A DNA stretch of 64,000 bases from Tetragonia tetragonoides. Taxonomy: Eukaryota > Streptophyta > Magnoliopsida > Caryophyllales > Aizoaceae. Shown piece by piece: positions 11,376 through 20,711 of the stretch; the stretch's first letter is position 1; the number at the start of each line of letters is the position of its first letter. The position numbers and the translations under genes were made by a program. Below the pieces are notes generated by a model. It was not told where the DNA came from, did not search any database, and was given only the letters and a program-made list of their open reading frames with translations. The DNA lies in assembly GCA_038025085.1 (NCBI GenBank), contig CM076154.1, positions 19,106,501 through 19,170,500 on the forward strand. Reading direction: 5' to 3'.

Positions 11376-11800
11376 TAACCATTTTACAACCGTCATTTTG
11401 ATCGCGCTATCTTGTCGACCTTTTCGTTTCTTATGCAGGGACGGAATCTCGGCATCCGCCGAGTGGTGCTTACTCAATGTCTGCTCAATAAAGCATTTAT
11501 ACTATTCACTCTCATGTTACTAACCATTTTTGCAGCCGTTATTTTAATCGCGTTGTCTCGTTGACTTTTCCGTTTCTCGTACAGGGACGGAATCTCGACA
11601 TCCGCCGAGCGGTGTTTAGTCGCTGTTTGTCCAAGCACTCTATGTTGATCATTCTCAAAGTATTACTAACTTTTTCATTTCAGTCTGAAAACAGGTCCCC
11701 AGCAGACGTTTAGGCCATCTATCCTGCTACTGTAACCTTTCATTTTCTCTTGTGTTCACAGGGATGAAATCTTAGCACACTGCGAGCGTGTTCCAACACA
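11376..11800. repeat. ~145-bp tandem repeat, 2 copies plus a partial third
   Basis: Two copies beginning TAACCATTTT (11376 and 11521) contain CAGGGACGGAATCTCG, GCATCCGCCGAG and a CTTTTCCGTTTC-like pyrimidine stretch. A partial copy near 11757 has ACAGGGATGAAATCT. Confidence 0.82.
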
Positions 11801-11910
11801 GGTTTGTCTTCATATGCATGCATACTGTACACTCTCACACACCGTTGCACATCAGCATCCTGCATGTCGCCTTCGTAGTACTTTGATCTTCGCTTTTACT
11901 CAAGCTCGAT

Positions 11911-11925
11911 CAAAGTGGGGGCTTC
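11911..11925 (+). other. Polypurine tract of LTR element 1
   Basis: CAAAGTGGGGGCTTC stands immediately before the LTR start TGTAGACGCC. The same string precedes the TGTAGAC start at 20703 in element 3. This is the plus-strand primer position. Confidence 0.65.
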
Positions 11926-13207
11926 TGTAGACGCCAAAAAAGCGTTTTACGATTTCTCCGCAAAAGCCCGATGATGAAAGGAGTAATTTTTAAGCTTGAA
12001 CTGCTATTTTGCTTTAATAGTATAAAATAGGGTCTCAGGTTTTCCTCCAAACACTCTTTTATTTCATTCCGTCCAAAAGCCCCGTTCAAGAGCTTTCGAA
12101 CGACACGTCTCATGTCTCATTCCGATCCCCGGTCGCCAAGTTGCGATGTAGGGGTAAAATCGTCTTTCACCACTCAAGGGCAAAACAGTCTTTTCCTATT
12201 TTTCAGATCATTAAAAAATCCCCGGAAGATAAAGACAGGCTGGATGACATCACTATGACGTCATCCAGCTGGCTGCTGACAGCCGTCAGCGGCCCTGGAG
12301 GATGTCCCAGCGTCGCTAGCGGCGCTTCCTTCTCCTTCGGGCCCGGCTCATTTTTCAAGCCCAATCCGATTTCAGCTCAAATTCGACCGTACAACCCTAC
12401 TTTCTCATGCCTATATAAACAACCCTCCACCCTTAGTTCAAAACACACAGCCTACAGTTGGGAACCTCTATTCTCAGGAGTATTAACACTGAGCTTCCCC
12501 CTCTTTCTTCCAAACTTGAGATCTATTTTTACTATTCTTGTCAAATATAGCCTACAGTTCAGGTACAAATTCCTGAGGGCTCAAATTAAATTGTTTGCTT
12601 AATTGTTTATTTTCTAAGTAGTCATAATGTAGATATCATGCTAGAATGACGTTTTTATTGCTTCCTAAATACCGTCTGTATACTCGTTCTGCTGCTCAAC
12701 TTGTCAATCGAATGCATGTCTAAATAAGGGTTAAAATAAATGTTGTGATGCTTGTGATGAACCAATTAGTAGTCTAAGTCTAGGTTGTTAATCCGGTTTT
12801 GTATAGGAATTATGTCTTTAAATTATTAAGCAAACTTGAGTTAGTAGAGGCCGTCATAATACGGGCGAGTTGGGTGCCTAACACCTTCCTACCTCATACC
12901 TTCGCCCCCGAACCCTTTATTCTTGGGTACTTATATGTTCTATATAAGCGGGAGTCTTTCTAAAAACATGATTAGTTCACTTTTCGCGCTATTGGGTTGT
13001 CCCTTCGGTTTGTCCCTTTCGATAAAACGCCAATAGCAGATTCGTGACCTCTTTCATGGTTTTTATTCATATCAAATCTTTTCAAAAGCTTTTCTAACTC
13101 GATGGTCCCTTGAACTTATCTAAGCCCCCAACTGACAAATTTTCTATGAGGACGCACTCCGGGGAGAAACAAAAGGATTGGTATGGTGAAAATCCCGGGT
13201 CCTTACA
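11926..13207 (+). mobile_element. 3' LTR of element 1
   Basis: The 1282-bp LTR starts TGTAGACGCC and ends GGGTCCTTACA. It has a TATA box (CTATATAAAC, 12411) in the middle, a palindromic GTCGCTAGCGGCGC word upstream, and a conserved stretch at 12847-12910 (AGAGGCCGTCATAATACGGG) that reappears in the LTR at 26978-28480. Both LTRs also share GCCCGATGATGA near their start, which ties the two elements to one family. Confidence 0.6.
12411..12420 (+). promoter_or_regulatory. TATA box in LTR of element 1
   Basis: CTATATAAAC lies roughly 485 bp into the LTR, followed by a C-rich leader. This would be the Pol II start (U3/R boundary) of the retroelement. Confidence 0.55.
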
Positions 13208-13857
13208 ATTTGTTGGTTGTATCCCAAAAACGTTCCAAAGACAAGCGGACAATGCACCTCTTGACCCGCTCAACCGAGTCCGCTGCTTTCAAAAGGGATC
13301 CGAACCCCGCACCCAAAACCGCACTTTGCACCTCTTTGGGCAATGTCTTAAAAAGCCTCGCCGAAGAACAATAATTACCATGGGGCTTCAAATTCCCATC
13401 GGGTTCCTATGATCAAATTCGCAAACTCTTAGGTTCACATTTCAAACCAAATGATCAAGTCCTAAGCATGTTTCTATGTTCGTTCAAGCCGCGCAAGATC
13501 ACATGCGCTACAAGCTTGACAATGGCATACAATTCCTACACAATTCTACTCAAGGCAAAGCATATAAACTAAAATTCAATGCATAAAACTATGAATTTAA
13601 GGTTTAAGGCTTACCACAAACATGGAAGCACGGGAACTCAAGTAAGTCTCCGGCCGAAAGAGGAACTCCGACCGATCCCAAATGATGTCGGGCATCCTAT
13701 CCGATCGGGTGTACCTATCTTGAGGAAAAGCCACATTAGGCTTCCTCTTGGAAGGCTTGACATGGGAGGGGAAAGCCTTGGTGAAGATATTAATTTCTTC
13801 AACCTCCTCTCGAACCTCGGCCCTTCTACTCCTCTTCTTTGCCAATTTGGGAGCCAT
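13208..13857 (-). pseudogene. PMD gene, copy 2, truncated
   Basis: On the minus strand the gene starts MAPKLAKKRSRRAEVREEVE and runs through FPQDRYTRSDRMPDIIW to a GTAAGCC donor. A second exon after an ATAG acceptor encodes KTLPKEVQSAVLGAGFG and LSLERFWDTTN. Compared with copy 3, exon 2 has one extra G (TGGGAATTT against TGGAATTT) that shifts the frame before the PMD core. The gene stops at 13208, exactly at the end of the LTR of element 1, so the C-terminal half is missing. It is clearly a paralogue of copy 3. Confidence 0.65.
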
Positions 13858-14149
13858 GAGGAAAGATGAACAAACTAGCAAAGACAAACAAGCAAGAATG
13901 GAGAAATTGAGATTTTCTCTCTCCAAGGTTTCAAAAACCCACTCACAAATTCACCCCAAATTTGTGAGAAATCACAAATAAACTTCAAATTATGCAAAGA
14001 TTATGCAAAACCAAGCAAATGCAAGCAAAAAGAAGCAAATTTGAGCAAATTTGAGTAAGAAATGGAGATTGGGCAACAATGGAGGTAGAGAGAGAGAGTC
14101 TCGAAATTGTGGGGAAGAACGACCCAAAATTCGGCTCCCCCACACAAGA

Positions 14150-14350
14150 AGCCCCGTTTTCGCCTCTCGGCCCGGTTCAGGGCCGCCCAGGCTCAGCGGC
14201 CCAGCCTCTGGGCCTGGCGGCCAGCCGTCCAGGCTCCGCGGCTGAGCCGCTCGGCCTGGCAGCCCCAACTTTAGCCTTCGCACGGCCATTTGAGCCGCCG
14301 AGCGAGCCCGTAAAGGCCGCCCAGCGCTCGACGGCCGTCCGCATGGCTGC
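14150..14350. promoter_or_regulatory. GC-rich palindromic region upstream of PMD copy 2
   Basis: Dense GGCCGCCCAGG, CAGCGGCCCAG and GGCGGCCAG words stand in an otherwise moderate-GC element, upstream of the PMD start on the minus strand. The position matches the palindrome clusters of copies 1 and 3. Confidence 0.35.
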
Positions 14351-14550
14351 CCAACCGTTTTTTCAATTTGCCCCCTCGAGGCGGGCCCACGAGTTCAAAT
14401 TCCGCGCGGAATTGCATTTCTCGACCGTTGGAAGCCCGGGAGATTTGAATATATCACCCAAAATGACTCTTCTGCCCCCATAGCTTGGTTTCTTATCCTA
14501 GGGACCCGACATTATCTATTTTTGCAGGCGCGAGCCTTATATCTAACTTT

Positions 14551-16370
14551 TGTATAACCCGGGAATCCCCAGTTGTACTCTCTCACTCTATCCCAATTCA
14601 GCAGTGGGAGGTAGATGGAATGAATGCGCTTCCCCTTATCACAAAAAAAAGAGGTATCAAGATGATAGGCGATAAACATCCTCGCCTTTTGGTCCATCGA
14701 GGTATTCCTCTTATACTTGGGGTCCTTCAAAGCCGTAAAAACCTTGCTGTAAGAACGGTAGTGGTGACCCCTGTGGGGCCGAATTCTCGGGTTTTTAAGA
14801 CGACCCCGGGAATCATCGCATTATGCGCCAAGGGGCACATCCCACGAAAATCGACCGATTGAAGGGGTAAATTGTCAAGGAATCATCGTATGGTTTGAGG
14901 TTGCCACCTAAGGTTCGAAGTCGCCACCTTGTTATGACCCAAACAAGGACGGGTTCCAAAAGGAAAGGGTTTTATAAAATATTTAAAAGAAAATCATATA
15001 AGAAATCCAAAACTGACTCCATTGCGATAAGGCACGAAAATTCTTGTGACTGGTCTGCGAATGCAAAGATTTGGGTTAGGGGTCTAGGTTAGAAGGTGCG
15101 GATGTCACTCGGACCGTCTCCTCCTTCGTACTGAGTACGGGCTCTTTACTAATATGCTAAATTCCTTTTAAAGCTTCGAATTTGGTTACATTATGCCTAA
15201 AAATGAAAACACATAAGTTCACATTGTCACACAACATGTTTGCACGCAAATCACGGCAAATGCCTAAAACTGATATATTCACATATGTACATGACAGGTT
15301 TGGATACGCTTATTCTGCACTACTTCCCAATCATTGTAGGATTTGAATCTACTCATGGATCAAATCCTTGATCGTAGTTCTTGAACAGAGAATTCCGTCA
15401 TTAAACTCTTGCTCGCCACTAAGGCGGATGTGTTCATTCTTTCCCGTTAGAGGGATATAATCGAGAAACTTATGAGATGACTCGCTACTAGAGTCAAATT
15501 GATCCGAGAAACCTCCTACTCCCCTAACATGGATCTAGAAATGGCTCAAAATGGAATGATTTGCCTACTCCTTCGAGGCGTTCAACCCAACAACATCTGG
15601 TGATATACGGGGATCAACCCAGTTCATGGCTTTGAGTATAAGTATTTGACTTCTAAAAAATATCCGTTCTTCACTGGGGTTTGATAAATAGATGATTTCA
15701 GTAGAGTTTGGTTATGGGTTTGGTGAGTAGTGGTTCGAAAGAATCTTAGATAGAATTCCCCGAGATGGCCCAAAGCCAATTAAGAGGGGATGATAAATTA
15801 TTCATTTACATTCGGTTATAGGTATTTCAGCTGGGAAACCGATTTTCGACCATGGGATAGTCCGATAAGGATTCACGCCACTGGGGAAATATCCATTGGG
15901 GATTGATGAGTGAAGTCGATTTTGAATAGTGGTAGGTGAAATACCCATGATTCCGTATAAGTGAATAAGTGATTCAAACCTCGACTTTGATTTTGGGCCG
16001 ATTTTGTACATAAGTGAATATACCGGTCTTTATCAATAATAATTGTATAAGTATGCAAACACTCATGGTTAAGTCAAACAACATTTTTTTTTATGGCGAG
16101 TTGAATTATTTAGTGAAAATATGCATACGCAAATATGTACACAAACGAATTTATAATGGCCTTTGGGAGATGAATTACATCATTGGAAGATATATACATC
16201 AAAATGAAACAAATTTGTACAAGTCCTACAAAAATATAATATCACTCGGTCTTGATATGAATGATATCCATTGTTGCTCCGGGGCTCGATATTGGGTCCC
16301 GTCTTCGAAAGATCAGAAAAGCGATGTTGGAATCATTATTTTCAATGAATTAATCTAAAAGTTGATTATT
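14551..16370 (+). mobile_element. Tat/Ogre-like LTR or leader remnant
   Basis: Words such as GGTTGCCACCTAAGG, AAGTCGCCACCTTG, CCCAAACAAGGACGGGTTCC and TGAGTACGGGC resemble LTR and leader sequence of Ogre/Tat-type Gypsy elements as I remember them. No coding capacity is visible. Ends and target duplication are not resolved, so extent and orientation are approximate. Confidence 0.3.
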
Positions 16371-17191
16371 TACAGCGTACTCTCACGAATTTGGACAAGG
16401 GAATGGTCCAAACGCTTATTTTTATTCATGAAATTATTTTTAAAATAAACTAGACTCATTAAAGAGCTAGACTAAGAGTTCATATTTTTATCTTTTTATT
16501 TGACAATTAAACAAAAATCCTCAAATGAGGAAAGGAAAACTGTTTTTTTGCAAGTCATGAACAAAACTTCGAAAACTCATAACTACGTCTTAGAGTAAGC
16601 AAATGGAGTGATTCCAAAGCCTAACCGGTGTCATTTTGGTTTCTCTTTCTTCTGTAAAAATCTAGAGTTGATACAGTTCGTGAGTAGGACATTATCGTCA
16701 AACTAGAAGCTTATGGAATGTAAATTCGGATTTGCGGTTTTCAATTTAACTGGAGTTAATTACAAGGACTGAGTGTCCAAAATTTGTACACATTAAACTA
16801 GGTCAGTTTGTGATTATGTAGACAAATTATCGTGGATATTAAGACAATTAACGAAATTAAGCAATAGTTCAGCACTTCGTTCATGATGACAATGTTGACA
16901 GAAAATTTCTTTCTTGGTAGATTATTGCTCGTTTTTGTTTATTTCGTTAAAAATACATTAGATGTACAAATCGAGTAATTCCAAAGTCCAAAATGGTCCA
17001 AATCGAGTTTAGTATTCATTTCAAGAGTCACTTTGCATTGAGATAGTGCAAATCACCATGTTATTTACATAATATTGAAGATTATCAATTCTTGACATTA
17101 GCTCGTTTATCAGTTTTAGCATTTTTTTATACTTATTATAACTTCATCACTTTTAGGCAGTGTCAATTACATACATTTAGGAATGTTATGA

Positions 17192-17197
<6 letters not shown>
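16371..17197. other. AT-rich non-coding repeat debris
   Basis: No gene or structured repeat is recognised. Confidence 0.35.

Positions 17198-17272
<75 letters not shown>
17198..17272. repeat. (GA)n microsatellite, about 37 units
   Basis: An uninterrupted GA run of 75 bases ends in AGGGGCGC. Confidence 0.95.
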
Positions 17273-17277
<5 letters not shown>

Positions 17278-17279
17278 CT

Positions 17280-18250
17280 TCTGTTGTGCTGCACAGGAGG
17301 GTGCAGCACATTTTGTGAGTCGTTAGATCTGTGTTTTGATCTCAGCCCTTCATTGTATTTGTTGCTTTTTAACTTACTACTTGTTAGCTTACTCCACACC
17401 AAGCCACTCTTATTTGTCAAGATGGTCCACCATACAAATTGTTTGGTTTACCAAATAAAATTAATGATCCACCAAAAGTTCACCTAGTACACCAATTCAC
17501 CACACTCTAACTTCATTATATCATCTACCCATTTATAAAAATAACAATCACTTACTTCATGTAAGTCATATCTTCAATCTCTAAATTATTTCATTCGTTT
17601 TGGTTGACCATGTGATTTTTTTGGTGCATTAACCTATATGCGTAATTACTCCATATCATCGGTTTCTACTCCACCCCAACAATGAAATACACCATTTCAT
17701 TATACTTTTACTTCGCCTTACCATCTACCCAATTATAAAAAAAATATCACTTAGTCCATCTAAGTCAAATCTTCAATCTCAGGATTATTTCATTCGTTTT
17801 GGTTGACCAACTGATTTTTTTGGTGCACTAGCCTGTATGCTAAAATACTCCATATCATCGGTTTCTACTCCACCCCAACAATGAAATACACCGTTTTATC
17901 ATACTTTTACTTTGTCTTATCATTTATCCGATTATAAAAAATTATCACTTACTCCATGTCTCTAAATTATTTAGTCTAGTTCATCATGAAAATACACCTT
18001 ATAGGCAAGTTTCTACTCCAAATTACAAGGCATATTTTCAATTTTAAAACTATTTCATTTGATTTGGTCGACCAATTGATTTTTGGTGCACCAATTATTT
18101 TTTTGGTGCACCAACTGAGTTTTTTTTTTCACTTTTGTTGTTTCCGGTTACCAAAACCGGCTACTACCCTTCAAAATTCAATGCGCTTGTCTTACACATA
18201 AAAAATAAATACGTCGGTCCGTGCTGTGCAGCATAAGAGAATTGGCCGAG
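17280..18250. mobile_element. Possible non-autonomous DNA element with GCTGCACAG ends
   Basis: Near the left end, TTGTGCTGCACAGGAGGG is an inverted partner of CGTGCTGTGCAGCATAAG near the right end (18218-18236). Between them are about two and a half copies of a 199-bp unit and no coding capacity. A target duplication was not found. Confidence 0.3.
17500..18110. repeat. 199-bp tandem repeat, about 2.5 copies
   Basis: TCTTCAATCTC and TTTCATTCGTTTTGGTTGAC occur near 17571 and 17770. GGTTTCTACTCCACCCCAAC occurs at 17661 and 17860. A third diverged copy (GTTTCTACTCCAAATTAC, TGATTTGGTCGACCAA) follows near 18010-18080. Confidence 0.8.
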
Positions 18251-18534
18251 AGAGAGGAGAAAACAACAAGAACAAATAAACAAAATAAAAAAAACTAGCT
18301 AAAACTTATTGTACCTAAATATGGAAAGGGGGATTTTTCTCTTTTTATTTATTTTTTTAATTTTCAGTGGGGTCCACCGGGGAGAATGGATCAGATTTTG
18401 TTTTGTCTTGTGTTTTGTAATTATTATATTTTTGGTAATTTCTCTCTCTCTCTCTCTCTTTTTTTGGTTTTTGGTTTTGGAGTTTAATACAAAAACATAT
18501 GGATTAGAAGTGCCCATATTTTACATCAAAGTGA

Positions 18535-18690
18535 TCAAAGTTTAACACTAAAGCAAACCCCGTTTATATTAAAAACGAACCCCGTTTGATAAAGAAAATG
18601 ACCCAAGTTTAACATCAAGAGTGACCCAGGTTTAACACGAAAAGTGACCCCTTTTGAATTAAAAGTGATCCCTTTAAATTATCCAAAACA
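18535..18690. repeat. Degenerate ~20-bp repeat (AGTGACCCAGGTTTAAC)
   Basis: Words such as GTGATCAAAGTTTAACAC, ATGACCCAAGTTTAACAT, GTGACCCAGGTTTAACAC and GTGACCCCTTTTGAATT follow one another. They are imperfect tandem copies, of the kind seen at transposon subterminal regions. Confidence 0.6.
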
Positions 18691-18767
18691 CAATTTTTTT
18701 TATATTAACCTTTTATAACATAAAAATAATAATTATAAAATTAAATAAATAAAAAGGAGTCAAAATT

Positions 18768-18779
18768 TCAGTGTCTACA
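18768..18779 (-). mobile_element. LTR terminus on minus strand abutting PMD copy 3
   Basis: On the minus strand the sequence starts TGTAGACACTGAAATTTTGA, the usual start of a Tat-type LTR. It is directly joined to the interrupted PMD frame of copy 3. Sequence to the left (AT-rich) would be the LTR body. The far end and target duplication were not found. Confidence 0.35.
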
Positions 18780-19585
18780 ACCCCAAGTGTTCCCCCAGGG
18801 GCCAAAAAGCTCCACCAACTCCATCTTACGTGTCCAAATAGAAACGTCATAAACAATGGGCATACCCACGCAAGGTACCCCGCTCAACATCGAGAACTCC
18901 GAAGGAGTAATCAGCATTTTCCCATTAGGGAAGTGGAACATATTAGTAGTGTCCCAAAAACGCTCCAAGGACAACCGTACAATACATCTCTTGACTCGCT
19001 ACACCGAGTCCACCGCTCTCCAAAGGGGCCAAACCCCGCAATCAACACCGCATCTTGCACCTCTTTGGGCAAGGTTTTGAAAAGCTTAGCCAAAGAGCCA
19101 TAGTTTCCATGGGCCTTGAAATTCCATCGGGTTCCTATGATCAAGTTTGCAATCCCTTAGGTTCATATTTCAATCAAATGTTCAATCCTAAGCAAGTTTC
19201 TAAGTTCGTTCAAGCCGCGCAAGATCACATGCGCTACAAGCTTGAGAATTGCATACATATTCTATACAAATTCTATCCAAGGCAAAGCATACAAACCAAA
19301 TTCAATGCATAAAACTATGAATTCAAAAGTTTGAGGAGTTACGACAAACTTGAAAGCCGGATAACTCAAATGAGTCGCCAGTCGGAAAAGCAATTCTGAT
19401 CGATCCCAAACAATGTCGGGCATCTTATCCGACCGGGTGTATTGATCTTAAGGAAAAGCCATATTGGGCTTCCTATTTGAAGGCTTCAAATGAGGTGGGA
19501 AAGCCTTTGTGAAAATGTTTATCTCCTCGACCTCCTCCCGCACCTCAGCCCTCTTACTTCTCTTCTTTCCCAATTTGGGTGCCAT
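18780..19585 (-). pseudogene. PMD gene, copy 3, truncated at its 3' end
   Basis: On the minus strand the gene begins at the ATG at 19585 (MAPKLGKKRSKRAEVREEVE). After an intron with an ATAG acceptor it continues IGTRWNFKAHGNYGSLAKLF, KTLPKEVQDAVLIAGFGPF, LSLERFWDTTNMFHFPNGK and FSMLSGVPCVG. The middle part needs a frame change near 19020-18990, between the GFGPFGERW segment and the LSLERFW segment, so it is probably frameshifted. The frame ends at 18780, where an LTR start on the minus strand interrupts it. Domain and exon layout match copy 2. Confidence 0.65.
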
Positions 19586-20250
19586 GGAAGAAGGATGAAC
19601 AAGCAAGCAAGCAAAAATGGAGGATTTTCGGATTTTCTCTCTCCAAAGGTTTCAAAAACCCACTCACAAATTCACCTAAAATTTGTGAGAAATTACAAAT
19701 AAACTTCAAATTATGCAAAGATCATGCAAATGTAAGCAAAAAAAAAGGAGCAAATTTGAGCAAGAATGGGCAAGGATTGAAGATTGGGCAACAATAGAGT
19801 TAGAGGGAGAGAGGCTCAAAATTTTGGGAAGAAATGACCCAAAATCGGCCTTCTCTCACTTAAACCTCCAAATCCGCAGCACTGAACCGACCCAGCGGCA
19901 CTCGTCAGGGCCGCCCAGGCTCAACGACCCAGCCACTGGCCCTAGCGGCCAGACCGCTGGCCCCAGCGGCTAAGCCGCCAGGTCGGGTGGCTACCGTAAG
20001 CGCCTCCGCGGCTCAGGTTATGCTGCTGAGCGGGTCCGATAAGGCCGCTGAGCGCCCAGGGGACCAGCGCGTGGCCGCTGGGGCTCTTTTCTCTTTCGCC
20101 CCTCACGGGGCGGGCCACGAGTTCAAATTCCGCGTGAGATTTCATTCTTTCGATCGTTAGAAGCCCGGGAGATACGGGCACGTCACCCAAAATGACTATT
20201 TTGCCCTTGCGGTACGGTTTCCTATCCTAGGAATCCGATAAAATCTAATT
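18950..20250. repeat. PMD promoter/5'-gene module, copy B
   Basis: Partner of 13208-14550, same orientation, with the shared landmarks listed there. The GC-rich segment at 19900-20090 carries CTAGCGGCCAG and CCAGCGGC words and is the counterpart of the palindrome cluster upstream of the other PMD copies. Confidence 0.7.
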
Positions 20251-20427
20251 TCTATAGGCACATGCACAAAATCTAATTTTTGCAGGCACATGCACAATTT
20301 CTCAAGACACAGGCATTATATCATTTTCTTAAAGCACAACAAGACATCGGGAGCAACAAAAGCTCTACGACCGGAGACTATTAATTTAGTCTTACGTTTG
20401 CATCGGCAAGGCACAAGCATTATTTTG

Positions 20428-20560
20428 GCAGAGCTAAGCAACGCTCGTTGACGTTAAGGCTATTAAAATTAGCGTCATGTTGGCACCCGCAAAGCAGAGC
20501 TACACAACGCTCTTTGACGTTGAAGCTATTAAATTTACCGTCATGTTGGCACCCGCAAAG
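20428..20560. repeat. 66-bp tandem repeat, 2 copies
   Basis: GCAGAGCTA at 20428 and 20494 starts two units. They share CAACGCTC, TTGACGTT, GCTATTAAA, CGTCATGTTGGCACCCGC and AAAGCA. An older diverged copy precedes them near 20355. The array occupies the same place between PMD and 3' LTR as the 71-bp array of element 1. Confidence 0.8.
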
Positions 20561-20688
20561 CAAGTAACCCTGAATATAGGCAGCCATGATTTACTTTTTG
20601 TCTTTTCTCTAACATAAGCATTTTCAAAAAAAAAACACTGCAGGCATTTTTCGAAAATACTTTGAGCTTCGCTTTCACAAGTTCGGTC

Positions 20689-20711
20689 AAAGTGGGGGCT
20701 TCTGTAGACAC
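20689..20711 (+). mobile_element. Polypurine tract and first bases of the 3' LTR of element 3
   Basis: TCAAAGTGGGGGCTTC is followed by TGTAGAC at 20703. Just after GACAC another element is inserted (20712-26977). The LTR resumes at 26978. The match to the tract of element 1 is nearly exact. Confidence 0.6.

Larger units (their letters stand above)
8083..13207 (+). mobile_element. Non-autonomous Tat/Retand-like LTR element 1 with antisense PMD gene
   Basis: From left to right I see a PMD gene on the minus strand, its GC-rich upstream region, three stacked tandem arrays, a polypurine tract (CAAAGTGGGGGCTTC) and a complete 3' LTR starting TGTAGACGCC. No gag, protease, reverse transcriptase or integrase homology is visible. 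The 5' LTR is not in the window; the left side abuts the Copia fragment at a GA-rich junction. Extra ORFs, including antisense ones, are known in Tat/Ogre/Retand-lineage Gypsy elements. The assignment here rests on the TGTAGAC LTR start, the polypurine tract and the arrays. The right flank continues directly into PMD copy 2. Confidence 0.55.
13208..14550. repeat. PMD promoter/5'-gene module, copy A of a dispersed duplication
   Basis: This stretch aligns by eye with 18950-20250 in the same orientation. Shared landmarks are CCCAAAAACG, CGCGCAAGATCACATGCGCT, ATTTGTGAGAAAT, ACGAGTTCAAATTCCGCG, GAAGCCCGGGAGATA-like and TTTTTGCAGGC. It covers the PMD 5' exons and their upstream region in two elements of one subfamily. 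Confidence 0.7.

Noticed and set aside
14079..14483. 134-residue plus-strand frame in the GC-rich PMD upstream region
   Set aside because: Pro/Ala/Gly-rich with no domain; best explained by GC-rich palindromic DNA.
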